Origin: an uncultured Oscillospiraceae bacterium
GTDB lineage: Bacteria > Bacillota > Clostridia > Oscillospirales > Oscillospiraceae
Length of the DNA: 64,000 nt
Reading direction: 5' to 3'
NCBI GenBank assembly: GCA_934589675.1
Contig: CAKTOF010000010.1
Coordinates: forward strand, 21,400-85,399
Below the pieces are notes generated by a model that was not told the DNA's origin, ran no database searches, and saw only the letters and a list, made by a program, of their open reading frames with translations. Each line of letters starts with the position of its first letter. The stretch's first letter is position 1. Below, one piece after another: positions 1 to 7,659 of this stretch. A program made the translations under genes and the position numbers.

Positions 1-145
1 GGACGTCCGCACGCTTATCCCCATGCACACATGGGGCGATTACACCATGGCCGCGCGGCTGCGCGAAAAAGAGGGCGGCAGCCGCTGCCGCATCCTCGAC
101 CTGACCGGCCCCGGGCAGATCTTTGAGCTGGAGGAAAACGCATGA
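1..145 (+). CDS. MBL-fold metallo-hydrolase, C-terminal fragment (5' partial)
   Basis: Only the last 47 codons are present; the gene starts before the window. The tail contains IPMHTWGDY, which resembles the C-terminal Pro-x-His-x-Trp-Gly segment of UlaG-like metallo-beta-lactamase-fold hydrolases, where the His is a late metal ligand. The stop overlaps the ATG of the next gene (ATGA), so the two are translationally coupled. The substrate cannot be inferred from this fragment. Confidence 0.6.
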   Translation, partial: DVRTLIPMHTWGDYTMAARLREKEGGSRCRILDLTGPGQIFELEENA

Positions 146-507
146 AATTCCATCCCGTACACGAAAATTACAATGTGACCGACCTGCCGCGCTCCATCGC
201 GTTTTACGAAGCGGCGCTCGGCCTGCACGAAACGCGCCGCATTGCGCCGGACGACGGCTCGTTCATCATCTGCTACCTGACGGACGCGGACGGGCAGTTT
301 TTGCTCGAGCTCACATGGCTGCGCGACCATCCGCAGCCCTACGACCTCGGCGAGAACGAGTTCCACCTCGCCTTCTCCACGCCGGACATGGCCGCCGCGC
401 ACGAAAAGCACGCCGAAATGGGCTGCATCTGCTTTGAAAATCCGGACATGGGCATCTACTTCATCGAGGACCCGGACGGGTACTGGCTGGAGATCGTCCC
501 GGCGTGA
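142..507 (+). CDS. VOC-family (glyoxalase I-like) protein
   Basis: This 121-aa protein has two beta-alpha-beta-beta-beta modules typical of the vicinal oxygen chelate fold. The N-terminal half (HENYNVTDLPRSIAFYEAALGL) and the C-terminal ending (FIEDPDGYWLEIV) are the usual lactoylglutathione lyase signatures, with Glu in WLEI and Glu in LLEL as likely metal ligands. Family members isomerise hemithioacetals or act in other metal-dependent reactions; without glutathione genes in view, methylglyoxal detoxification is only a guess. Start and stop overlap the neighbouring genes by 4 nt, which indicates one operon. Confidence 0.85.
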   Translation: MKFHPVHENYNVTDLPRSIAFYEAALGLHETRRIAPDDGSFIICYLTDADGQFLLELTWLRDHPQPYDLGENEFHLAFSTPDMAAAHEKHAEMGCICFENPDMGIYFIEDPDGYWLEIVPA

Positions 508-1037
508 ACTACTCCGTCATCCGCTCCGACCGGAAAACGCTGAGCTTAGAGGTGACGCGCGGGCAGGAGGTCATCGTCCGCGCTCCGCGCCGGTGCGCGC
601 AGAAGCGCATCGACGAATTTGTCCGCGCGCATGAAGCGTGGATCGCCCGCACGCTCTCCCGCCAGCGCGCCCGCGCCGAGGCCTATCCCGAGCCGACGGC
701 CGAGGAGCAGGCGCGCCTTCGCGCCGCGGCGAAGGAATATCTGCCCGCGCGCACGGAATACTATGCGCGGATCATGGGGCTTTCGCCGCAGGGCGTGCGC
801 ATCACGTCCGCGCGCACGCGCTTTGGAAGCTGCAATGCCAAAAACCATATCTGCTACTCGTGGCGGCTGATGATGTACCCGCCGGAGGCGATCGACTACG
901 TCGTCGTCCACGAGCTTGCGCATATCCCGCACAAAAACCACGGCCGGGAATTCTACGCGTGCATCGCGGAAATTCTCCCGGACTACAAAAAACGCCGGGC
1001 GCTGCTGCGCGGCCCGGTCAAGGAGGATGCTCTATGA
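504..1037 (+). CDS. YgjP-like (DUF45) zinc metallopeptidase
   Basis: This is a 177-aa protein with a GTG start that overlaps the upstream stop. The zincin motif HELAHIPHKNHGREF sits near residue 136: HExxH supplies two His ligands and the catalytic Glu, and the second HGREF His is typical of the YgjP/SprT-related group. RTRFGSC, about 30 residues earlier, is also conserved in this family. Length is normal (about 170-240 aa). It is probably cytoplasmic; the substrate is unknown in this family. It is operonic with the VOC protein and the small downstream gene. Confidence 0.85.
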   Translation: MNYSVIRSDRKTLSLEVTRGQEVIVRAPRRCAQKRIDEFVRAHEAWIARTLSRQRARAEAYPEPTAEEQARLRAAAKEYLPARTEYYARIMGLSPQGVRITSARTRFGSCNAKNHICYSWRLMMYPPEAIDYVVVHELAHIPHKNHGREFYACIAEILPDYKKRRALLRGPVKEDAL

Positions 1038-1240
1038 ACAAAGAACAGCTCGTCAGCGAGGTCTCCAACCGCACCGGCATTATGCCGGAGGTGACGGAGA
1101 TCGTCATCGACACGGCAGGCACGGTCATCGGCGACGATGTGCGCGAGCACAAAATGCCCATCGCGGCCGCCGCAGGCGGCGCCGCTGCGCTGCTGCTTGC
1201 CGGCACGATCGTCAAAAAGCTGCGCCGCCGCAGGGCTTGA
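1034..1240 (+). CDS. Small membrane protein with HU-like N-terminus
   Basis: A 68-aa protein whose ATG overlaps the peptidase stop; GGAGG precedes it at good spacing. The first 40 residues (MNKEQLVSEVSNRTG...) resemble the helical dimerisation half of HU/IHF proteins, but the DNA-binding beta-arm is absent. It is replaced by one Ala/Gly/Leu-rich membrane helix (about residues 44-60) and the basic tail KKLRRRR. The HU similarity is by eye only. Function is unknown; it may be a membrane-anchored oligomerising peptide. Confidence 0.65.
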   Translation: MNKEQLVSEVSNRTGIMPEVTEIVIDTAGTVIGDDVREHKMPIAAAAGGAAALLLAGTIVKKLRRRRA

Positions 1241-1261
1241 CAGCGGCGCGCCCGCCCGCTA

Positions 1262-1392
1262 AAATATCCTAAAAGCCGGCCGAAGCCGGCGCTTGCCCGG
1301 CCGAAGCCGGGAAGCCCCAGCACATCCCGGCGGCGATCAGGATACCAGCAGGTATTTTGCCCCTCCAAGAGGGGCAAAATGCCTGCTTTTTT
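1262..1392 (+). promoter_or_regulatory. Structured leader ending in an intrinsic terminator
   Basis: An outer helix (atcct near 1267 with aggat near 1340) encloses two near-identical GC hairpins with CGAA loops (gccggc-cgaa-gccggc and cccggc-cgaa-gccggg). It is followed by a long stem (1347-1386) and TTTTTT. The terminator is clear. The upstream fold looks like a possible aptamer for the downstream ECF S gene, but it matches no riboswitch class that I recognise. The simpler reading is that it terminates the upstream operon. Confidence 0.5.
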
Positions 1393-1479
1393 CATGCGCC
1401 ATTTCCTCGCCCCTCGCGGGGCGGCCGGAAATGATGCTGCCGCAAAACCCGCCGGAAAGCCACAAAGGAGAGAGAAAAA

Positions 1480-2010
1480 ATGACACACAAATTCACCCGC
1501 AGCCTCGTAACGAGCGCCATGTGCCTCGCGCTTGCGCTCGTGCTGCCGATGGTCACGGGCGGCATCCCGAAGGTCGGCAATATGCTCTGCCCGATGCACC
1601 TTCCGGTGCTGCTGTGCGGCTTCCTCGCGGGCTGGCCGTGGGGCCTTGCCGTCGGCGCGATCGCGCCGCTGCTGCGCTCGGTGACCTTCGGGATGCCGCC
1701 GATGCCCGTCGCCATCCCCATGGCCTTCGAGCTGGCCGCCTACGGCGCGCTGACCGGGCTACTTTACCATCTGCTGCCGAAAAAGCCGGGCTTTGTCTAC
1801 GTCAGCCTCATCGCGTCCATGGCGCTCGGCCGCGTCGTGTGGGGCGCGGCGAAGCTCGTCATGGCGGGGCTTACGAGCGCGGCCTTCCCGTTTTCCGCAT
1901 TTTTGTCCGGCGCGATCCTGACGGCGTGGCCGGGCATCGCCGCGCAGATCGTCCTCGTGCCCGCGCTCGTGCTGGCGCTGCGCCGGGCGGGGCTTGTGAC
2001 GAACGACTAA
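1480..2010 (+). CDS. ECF transporter S component (substrate unknown)
   Basis: This 176-aa protein is almost entirely hydrophobic, with about six membrane helices, the size and topology of ECF vitamin-transporter S components. The N-terminal helix and the GGIPKVGNMLCPMHLPVLLCG segment resemble uncharacterised S proteins in Clostridia. It would bind a vitamin or trace nutrient in the membrane and dock on the shared EcfT-EcfAA' module; the T and A genes lie at 28.9-32.1 kb. AAAGGAGAGA precedes the ATG. The leader may regulate it. DUF3842 follows directly. Confidence 0.75.
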   Translation: MTHKFTRSLVTSAMCLALALVLPMVTGGIPKVGNMLCPMHLPVLLCGFLAGWPWGLAVGAIAPLLRSVTFGMPPMPVAIPMAFELAAYGALTGLLYHLLPKKPGFVYVSLIASMALGRVVWGAAKLVMAGLTSAAFPFSAFLSGAILTAWPGIAAQIVLVPALVLALRRAGLVTND

Positions 2011-2070
2011 AGCGGTTGCCGCGCCGCGCCCGCCGTGCTATACTCAGAGAAAAACGGAAGGGCGAACGCA

Positions 2071-2538
2071 ATGAAGCAGCTTAACGTACTTATTATCGAC
2101 GGGCAGGGCGGCCGCATCGGGCGCCAGCTCGTCGAGCGTATCCGCGCGTCCGGCATTCCGGCGCACATCACGGCCGTCGGCACAAACTCCGCCGCGACGG
2201 CCGCCATGCTCAAGGGCGGCGCCGATCAGGGTGCGACGGGCGAGAACGCCGTGGCCGTGTGCAGCCGCAGCGCCGACGTCATCGTCGGCCCCATCGGCAT
2301 CGTCATCGCCGACGCCATGCTCGGCGAGATCACGGAGAACATGGCCGTCGCCGTCGGAAAAAGCGGCGCGCGGAAGCTGCTGCTCCCCGTGAACCTGTGC
2401 GCCAACACCGTTGTCGGCGTCCCGGATGTGTCCATCTCCGCGCTGCTATTCAGCACGGTCGAGCATCTGAAGGCCATGGCGGAGGAGCGCTGCGCGCATC
2501 CGGCGGCCGCCGTTGACAACTGCGGAGATCTCTGTTAG
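2071..2538 (+). CDS. DUF3842 family protein
   Basis: This 155-aa protein starts with a Rossmann-type strand and glycine loop (LNVLIIDGQGGRIGRQLVE), followed by alternating strands and helices; DUF3842 is recognised from this start and from the GADQGATGENA segment. Family function is unknown, although the N-terminus suggests nucleotide or cofactor binding. The ATG at 2071 is preferred over an upstream in-frame start because GGAAGGG lies 9 nt before it. It follows the S component by 60 nt and is probably cotranscribed. Its stop codon lies inside the next gene's -10 element. Confidence 0.7.
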   Translation: MKQLNVLIIDGQGGRIGRQLVERIRASGIPAHITAVGTNSAATAAMLKGGADQGATGENAVAVCSRSADVIVGPIGIVIADAMLGEITENMAVAVGKSGARKLLLPVNLCANTVVGVPDVSISALLFSTVEHLKAMAEERCAHPAAAVDNCGDLC

Positions 2539-2541
2539 AAT
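2513..2541 (+). promoter_or_regulatory. Sigma-A promoter for the MATE gene
   Basis: TTGACA (2513-2518), a 17-nt spacer, and TAGAAT (2536-2541), whose TAG is the stop codon of the DUF3842 gene. The predicted transcript starts near 2548, just upstream of a strong hairpin. Confidence 0.75.
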
Positions 2542-2560
2542 GCGATTGATCACAGGAGGC

Positions 2561-2608
2561 AAAAAGCCGGATAAGACGTCGGGCCGCCCGGTCTTATCCG
2601 GCTTTTTC
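2561..2608 (+). terminator. Hairpin terminator or attenuator before the MATE gene
   Basis: A 14-bp perfect stem (aagccggataagac with gtcttatccggctt) is followed by TTTTT. It lies downstream of the promoter at 2513-2541, so it would both end the DUF3842 transcript and sit at the 5' end of the MATE mRNA. Confidence 0.8.
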
Positions 2609-2627
2609 TGACGAGAGGGGAAGGAAA

Positions 2628-3944
2628 ATGGATCTTCTGACAGGGAATTTGAAGTCGATCTACCGCAAATACCTGCTGTCGGCCATCGGCAGCGCCATCA
2701 TTTCGACGATCTACATCAGCGTCGACCTCATCGCGGTCGGACACTATGCAGGGCCGACGGGCAGCGCGGCGTTCTCGTGCGTCAATCCGCTCTACTCGGC
2801 CATGATCGCGCTCGGCCTGCTGCTCGGCATCGGCGGGTCGGTGTGGATGTCGAACTGCCGCGGCGCCGGGCGCGAGCGGGAGGCGAACGGGTACTTCACC
2901 GTGACGGCCGCCGCGGCCGTGATCGCGGCGGCGGTGCTCTGCGCGGTCTATCTCATCTGGCTCGACCCGCTTCTGCGGCTGTTCGGCGCGGACGATGTGC
3001 TTTTGCCCCATGCCCGCGCCTACGCGCGCTGGATCGCCATCGCCTCGCCCGCGTTTCTGCTCGGCGTGACGCTCGGCAGCTTCGTCCGCAACGACGGCGC
3101 GCCGGGGCTGTGCGCGGTGTCGACGCTCATCGGCGGCGGGCTCAACATGATCGGCGACTATGTGCTCGTGTTCGTGTGCGACATGGGTATGGCCGGCGCG
3201 GGCCTCGCCACGGCCATTGGCCAGCTGACGATGCTGCTCGTGCTCCTGACGCATTTTCTGCGGCGCGGCCGGTGCAAAATGCGCCTTGTGCGGACGGAGG
3301 GCGTGTGGAAAAAGCTGCGCGGCATCGTGTCGGCCGGCTTTTCGCCCTTTGTCGTCGACCTCACCAACGGCGTGACCATCGCGCTGTTCAACAACCAGAT
3401 CATGCGCCTTGCCACGAGCGTGGAGCTGGCCGTATTTGGCACGGTGTCGAACGTCATCATCCTGTTCCAGTCGCTTTTTTACGGCGTCGGCCAGTGCATC
3501 CAGCCGACGGTCTCCGTCTGCCACGGCGCGGGGAAGGAGAGCCGCGTGCGCTTTATGCGCCGCGCGGCGCTCTATACGGCCGTCGCCATGGGCGCGGCGT
3601 TCTGCCTTGCGTGCGAGATCTTCCCGGAGTTTTTCCTGCGGCTTTACATGGACGTGACGGACGAGGTGCTCGCCGTCGGGCCGCGTATCCTGCGCGTGTA
3701 CGCGACGAGCCTGCTGTTTATGGGCGTGGGCATCGTGGGCATCTATTATTTGCAGTCCATCCTGCGCTCAAAGCAGTCCGTTGCGCTCTCGCTGCTGCGC
3801 GGATTTGTGCTGTGCGTGGCGTTCATGCTCGTGCTGCCGGCCGTGTTCGGCTTTGACGCCATCTGGCTGACCATGCCGCTCACGGAGCTCATCACGGCCG
3901 CCATCGCGGTCGCGCTGATGAAAAGGAGCGCCGGAAAGGCATAA
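2628..3944 (+). CDS. MATE family efflux transporter
   Basis: This 438-aa membrane protein has about 12 helices and the two-fold MATE repeat. MDLLTGNLKSIYRKYLLSAIGSAI is a typical N-terminus for Clostridia MATE pumps, and the central FSPFVVDLTNG begins the second half. Such pumps exchange cations (Na+ or H+) for drugs or metabolites; the substrate is unknown. GGGGAAGGAAA precedes the ATG. It is a single-gene unit with its own promoter and terminator. It is only distantly similar to the two other MATE proteins in the window (53957-55333 and 58860-60230). Confidence 0.88.
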   Translation: MDLLTGNLKSIYRKYLLSAIGSAIISTIYISVDLIAVGHYAGPTGSAAFSCVNPLYSAMIALGLLLGIGGSVWMSNCRGAGREREANGYFTVTAAAAVIAAAVLCAVYLIWLDPLLRLFGADDVLLPHARAYARWIAIASPAFLLGVTLGSFVRNDGAPGLCAVSTLIGGGLNMIGDYVLVFVCDMGMAGAGLATAIGQLTMLLVLLTHFLRRGRCKMRLVRTEGVWKKLRGIVSAGFSPFVVDLTNGVTIALFNNQIMRLATSVELAVFGTVSNVIILFQSLFYGVGQCIQPTVSVCHGAGKESRVRFMRRAALYTAVAMGAAFCLACEIFPEFFLRLYMDVTDEVLAVGPRILRVYATSLLFMGVGIVGIYYLQSILRSKQSVALSLLRGFVLCVAFMLVLPAVFGFDAIWLTMPLTELITAAIAVALMKRSAGKA

Positions 3945-3984
3945 AAAAACAGGGCCGCCGCGCAGGACGCGGCGGCCTTTTTTG
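3943..3984 (+). terminator. Intrinsic terminator after MATE gene
   Basis: Stem ggccgccgcg / cgcggcggcc with a 5-nt loop, then TTTTTT. An A-run on the other flank could make it work in both directions. Confidence 0.85.
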
Positions 3985-4065
3985 TTGAGGCGGGGAGTTT
4001 CGGGCGCACCCGTAGGGGCGACCCTTGCGGTCGCCCGGCGGCTGGATGCAGGACGAGAGCCTTTT

Positions 4066-4113
4066 AACCTCTCAGTCGGCTCCGCCGACAGCTCCCCTTT
4101 CAGGGGAGCCTTT
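4066..4113. repeat. Family A palindromic repeat (single copy)
   Basis: One end-type element, recognised by the core cagctcccctttcagggg and the flank ctcagtcggctccgccga. It belongs to the family described at 4238-4395. The 3985-4514 gap holds only repeats and no supportable gene. Confidence 0.75.
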
Positions 4114-4167
4114 CGGAAGGCGCGTGCCGCAATCGGCGCGCGGTAGACGCGGCGGCGCAGTCAAAGC

Positions 4168-4197
4168 GGCGGGATGGGGTCATCCCGCCCTACGGCG
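4168..4197. repeat. Family C palindrome
   Basis: A short palindrome, ggcgggatggggtcatcccg, followed by ccctacggcg. Near-identical copies occur at 11733-11762 and 23440-23469. Confidence 0.65.
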
Positions 4198-4237
4198 TGT
4201 CCGGTATCGCTCAGCGCCGCCGAATTCCCGCCGCGCC

Positions 4238-4395
4238 AAAGCCTCCCCTGTGCAAGGGGAGGTGGCACGGCGGAACGCCGTGACGGAGGGGTTGGCGGGG
4301 CGCGAGATCGAATTTTCGACGCGCACTGCCGCGCCCTCAAGCTCCAACCCCTCAGTCAGCTGACGCTGACAGCTCCCCTTACACAGGGGAGCCTT
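4238..4395. repeat. Family A paired repeat unit
   Basis: Two end elements in inverted orientation (gcctcccctgtgcaagggga... and ...cccttacacaggggagcc) flank a variable 50-nt core whose own ends are partly complementary. The whole unit could fold into one long hairpin. The same architecture recurs at 15184, 22993 and 47571. This resembles BIME/MITE-like non-autonomous dispersed elements. Confidence 0.75.
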
Positions 4396-4514
4396 GCCGC
4401 GTGCCGCAATCGGCGCTTTGGGGCTTTCACTCAGGGCTTTTTTGTGGTAAACTATATGGATACGGCGGGGTGCCGCCTGAAAAATGCGGAGTCTGAGAGG
4501 GCGGATTTGAAAAA

Positions 4515-5510
4515 ATGGGCAAGAATATCATTATGATCGGGATGCCCGGCGCGGGCAAGAGCACGATCGGCGTCGTGCTGGCCAAGGCGCTGTGCTGCGA
4601 TTTTGTCGACTGCGACCTTGCCATCCAGCGGCAGGAGGGGTGCTCGCTCAGCCGCATTCTCGACCGCGAGGGCGTCGAGGGCTTCCTGCGGGTGGAAGAG
4701 CGCGTGCTCGCCGGGCTCCGGTTCCCGCACGACGCCGTCGTTGCGACGGGCGGCAGCGCCGTCTACGGCGCGCGGGCCATGGAAAACCTGAAAAAGGACG
4801 GCATCGCGCTCTACCTGCGCCTTTCCTACGACGCCGTGGCCGAGCGCCTGGGCGACCTGCACGAGCGCGGCGTCGCGCTGCGCGCCGGGCAGGACTTAAA
4901 GGCCGCCTACGACGAGCGCTGCCGGCTCTACGAGCGCTATGCGGACGTCACGGTCGACTGCGACGGCATGACGATCGCCCAGACGCTCGCCGCCGCGCTG
5001 GAGGCGCTGCGCGCGGCGGGCTTTGCCGGGCGCGCCATGCGGCGGTCGGATCGCGCCGTGACGGAGCTTGCCGGCCAGCTGGCCATCCTGCGCGCGTGCG
5101 ACGTCTGCCGCATCGCCATCAACGACGAGGCGGCGCCGTACATCGTCCCCCTGAGCTTCGGCGAGGAGGAGCTGGGCGGCAGCGTGACGCTCTATTTCCA
5201 CGGCGCGGCCGCGGGGACGAAGCTGGCGCTCATCGAAAAAGACGCGCGCGTGGGCTTCGAGGCCGACCGCGTGGAAAAAACGGTCACATCCGACGTTGCG
5301 TGCGAGAGTACAATGTACTACGAGAGCGTCGTCGGCACGGGCCGGGCGGAAAAACTCTCCGGCGAAGCGGCGCTGCACGGCCTTCGCGTCATTATGCGCC
5401 ACTACGGGCGCGAGGACGCCGTGTTCGATCCGGAGCTTCTTTCGCGCACGCAGGTGCTCTGCATCCGCGTTGAGCACATGACGGGCAAGCGCCGCCCGGC
5501 GATGGGATGA
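4515..5510 (+). CDS. Shikimate kinase fused to PNPOx-like (NimA-type) domain
   Basis: This 331-aa protein has two domains. Residues 1-165 are a shikimate kinase: P-loop GMPGAGKSTIG at residues 9-19, the DCDL acidic motif, FLRVEE for shikimate binding, and ATGGSAV. It would phosphorylate shikimate in chorismate synthesis. Residues 175-331 (MRRSDRAVTE..., YIVPLSFG) resemble the FMN-binding split-barrel family that includes NimA nitroreductases and pyridoxamine-phosphate oxidase-like proteins. One uninterrupted frame joins the two, and the next gene overlaps by ATGA. No other aromatic-pathway gene lies nearby, so the kinase substrate is not certain. Confidence 0.8.
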   Translation: MGKNIIMIGMPGAGKSTIGVVLAKALCCDFVDCDLAIQRQEGCSLSRILDREGVEGFLRVEERVLAGLRFPHDAVVATGGSAVYGARAMENLKKDGIALYLRLSYDAVAERLGDLHERGVALRAGQDLKAAYDERCRLYERYADVTVDCDGMTIAQTLAAALEALRAAGFAGRAMRRSDRAVTELAGQLAILRACDVCRIAINDEAAPYIVPLSFGEEELGGSVTLYFHGAAAGTKLALIEKDARVGFEADRVEKTVTSDVACESTMYYESVVGTGRAEKLSGEAALHGLRVIMRHYGREDAVFDPELLSRTQVLCIRVEHMTGKRRPAMG

Positions 5511-5806
5511 ACGTCGTCTACATGCTCCGCTGCGGCGACGGCTCGCTCTACACCGGCTGGACGAACGACCTGCCGCACCGGCTGGCCATGCATCGGTCCG
5601 GCCGCGGCGGGAAGTACACCCGCGCGCATCAGCCCGTGGAGCTTGCGTATTTTGAGGCGCAGCCCACAAAGCGCGACGCCATGCGGCGGGAGACGGAGAT
5701 CAAAGCGCTCCCGCGGAAGGAAAAGCTCGCCCTGTGCGAGCGATTTGAGCAGGACGGGTCTGACGGTCAGGGCCTGCCCTCCGAAAAAACTGAAACATCA
5801 CTATAA
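5507..5806 (+). CDS. GIY-YIG nuclease family protein (YhbQ-like)
   Basis: A 99-aa single-domain protein whose ATG overlaps the previous stop. The VYMLRCGDGSLYTGWT start supplies the GIY-YIG strands (here VYM...LYTG), followed by the conserved Arg in DLPHRLAMH and the late Glu in RRETEIKALPR. Stand-alone members of this size (YhbQ/UPF0213) are probable structure-specific DNA endonucleases, though their cellular role is unsettled. Confidence 0.88.
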   Translation: MNVVYMLRCGDGSLYTGWTNDLPHRLAMHRSGRGGKYTRAHQPVELAYFEAQPTKRDAMRRETEIKALPRKEKLALCERFEQDGSDGQGLPSEKTETSL

Positions 5807-5894
5807 TGAAGTGCGCCATCTGCGCGGCGAAGCGGTCAAAGCTCTCCCCGCGCGAAATCACCATGACCGTCACGCGCACAGTAAGGAAGATACC

Positions 5895-7655
5895 ATGCAA
5901 TTTTCAGATCTCGGGCTCAGCCGCCCGATCCTCAACGCCATTTCCGAGCTCGGCTATGAAACGCCGACTCCCATCCAGCAGGCCGCCATTCCAGCCGTGC
6001 TCGCCGGGCGCGACGTGCTCGGCCTGGCTCAGACGGGCACGGGCAAGACGTGCGCGTTCGCCGCGCCCATTTTGCAGAATTTAGCCAAAGAAATTGTGAG
6101 CGGCAAGCCGCCCATCCGCGCGCTCATCGTCACGCCGACGCGCGAGCTCGCCATCCAGATCGGCGAGAGCTTCGACCAGTACGGCCGCCATCTGCCGATC
6201 AAAAACGCCGTCATCTTCGGCGGCGTCGGGCAGGAGCCGCAGGTGCAGCGGCTAAGATCCGGCGTCGATATTTTAACGGCGACGCCCGGCCGCCTGCTCG
6301 ACCTGCATTCTCAGGGTCACATCGACCTTTCGCATCTGGAGGTTTTCGTCCTCGACGAGGCCGACCGGATGCTCGACATGGGCTTTATCCACGACGTGCG
6401 GCGCATCATCGCGCTGCTGCCGGACAAGCGCCAGACGCTCTTCTTCTCCGCGACGATGCCGGACGAAGTGACCGAGCTTGTCCGCGCGCTGCTCCGCGAC
6501 CCCGTCCGCGCGGCGGTCGACCCGGTCTCCTCGCCCGTAGACGCCATCGCGCAGTCGCTCTATTTCGTGGACAAGGCCAACAAGCCGAAGCTGCTGCTGG
6601 ACATTATCCGCGAGCAGGACGTCAAAAACGCGCTCGTCTTTACCCGCACGAAGCACGGGGCCAACCGCGTGGCGGAATTTTTGCAGAAGAACGGCGTCTC
6701 CGCCGCCGCCATCCACGGCAACAAGTCCCAGACCGCGCGGCAGGCGGCGCTCGGCGGGTTCAAGGACGGCTCCATCCGCATCCTCGTCGCGACGGACATC
6801 GCCGCGCGCGGGCTGGACATCTCGGGGCTGTCGCACGCTTTTAACTACGACCTGCCCGAGGTGCCGGAGACGTATGTCCACCGCATCGGCCGCACCGGCC
6901 GCGCCGGGCACGAGGGCACGGCCATCGCGTTCTGCTGCATCGACGAGATGGAGTATCTGCGCGGGATCGAGAAGCTCATCGGCCGGAAGATCCCGGTCGT
7001 GGACGATCACCCGTACCCGATGACCGTCATGGAGCCGACGCCGAAGGACAAAAACGGCCGCCCCATCCGCAAGGACGCCCCCAAGGCGAAGCCCGCCGCG
7101 CCCGCGGCGGAAAATCCGGCGAAAAAACCGGAAAAGCAGCCCGCACCCGTGGCCGAGGCGCCCGCCGAGCCGAAGCCGAAGAAGAAAAAGACGAAAAAGC
7201 AGCCGCAGCCGACAACGGCGATCCGTCCGCAGCCGCAGGCGGCCTACACGCGGCACGACGGCTACGAGATCCCGCAGTTTCAGGTCGCGGGCGGCAGCGC
7301 GCCGCAGGAGATCCGCACGCTGGCCGACAACCGCCCCGTCGCCCAGCCGCGCAGCGGCGGCGGACGGCGCCCGCCGAAGTTCAACCCTGCCGCGCTGACC
7401 GCCCCCAAAAAGCAGCCGGAGGCCGCGCCGGAGGCAAAGCTACAGGGCGGGAAAAAGAAAAGATCCGTCGGCGAGAGCGTGCCGAAGCACGTCTACGCCA
7501 CGCGCGAAAAGCGCCCGGCCGCGGGCGAGCACGTCATGGACGCGACGGCGCGTTTTCTGATGCCGCGCACATATGACGATGCGCCCGCGCCGGCCGAGGC
7601 GCCAAAAAAGAGCGGCAGCCATCGCCGCCGCAATCCGAAAAAACGTCAGGGGTGA
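5895..7655 (+). CDS. DEAD-box ATP-dependent RNA helicase (RhlE-like)
   Basis: This 586-aa protein shows the full motif set: Q motif TPIQQAAIP, I AQTGTGKT, Ia PTRELAIQ, Ib TPGRLLD, II DEAD, III SAT, V ARGLDI and VI HRIGRTGR, in about 370 residues. A low-complexity tail rich in Pro, Ala and Lys follows (about 370-586), likely an RNA-binding extension. It unwinds RNA in ribosome assembly or decay. The start is the ATG at 5895 (AAGGAAG before it); longer upstream frames only read through the GIY-YIG gene. Confidence 0.92.
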   Translation: MQFSDLGLSRPILNAISELGYETPTPIQQAAIPAVLAGRDVLGLAQTGTGKTCAFAAPILQNLAKEIVSGKPPIRALIVTPTRELAIQIGESFDQYGRHLPIKNAVIFGGVGQEPQVQRLRSGVDILTATPGRLLDLHSQGHIDLSHLEVFVLDEADRMLDMGFIHDVRRIIALLPDKRQTLFFSATMPDEVTELVRALLRDPVRAAVDPVSSPVDAIAQSLYFVDKANKPKLLLDIIREQDVKNALVFTRTKHGANRVAEFLQKNGVSAAAIHGNKSQTARQAALGGFKDGSIRILVATDIAARGLDISGLSHAFNYDLPEVPETYVHRIGRTGRAGHEGTAIAFCCIDEMEYLRGIEKLIGRKIPVVDDHPYPMTVMEPTPKDKNGRPIRKDAPKAKPAAPAAENPAKKPEKQPAPVAEAPAEPKPKKKKTKKQPQPTTAIRPQPQAAYTRHDGYEIPQFQVAGGSAPQEIRTLADNRPVAQPRSGGGRRPPKFNPAALTAPKKQPEAAPEAKLQGGKKKRSVGESVPKHVYATREKRPAAGEHVMDATARFLMPRTYDDAPAPAEAPKKSGSHRRRNPKKRQG

Positions 7656-7659
7656 AGCC

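Noticed and set aside
1262..1345. Cobalamin or FMN riboswitch
   Set aside because: GC-rich hairpins look tempting, but the conserved B12-box and FMN core sequences are missing. Kept only as an unclassified leader.
4066..4395. CRISPR array
   Set aside because: Repeats are palindromic, alternately inverted and irregularly spaced, with no uniform spacers and no cas genes.
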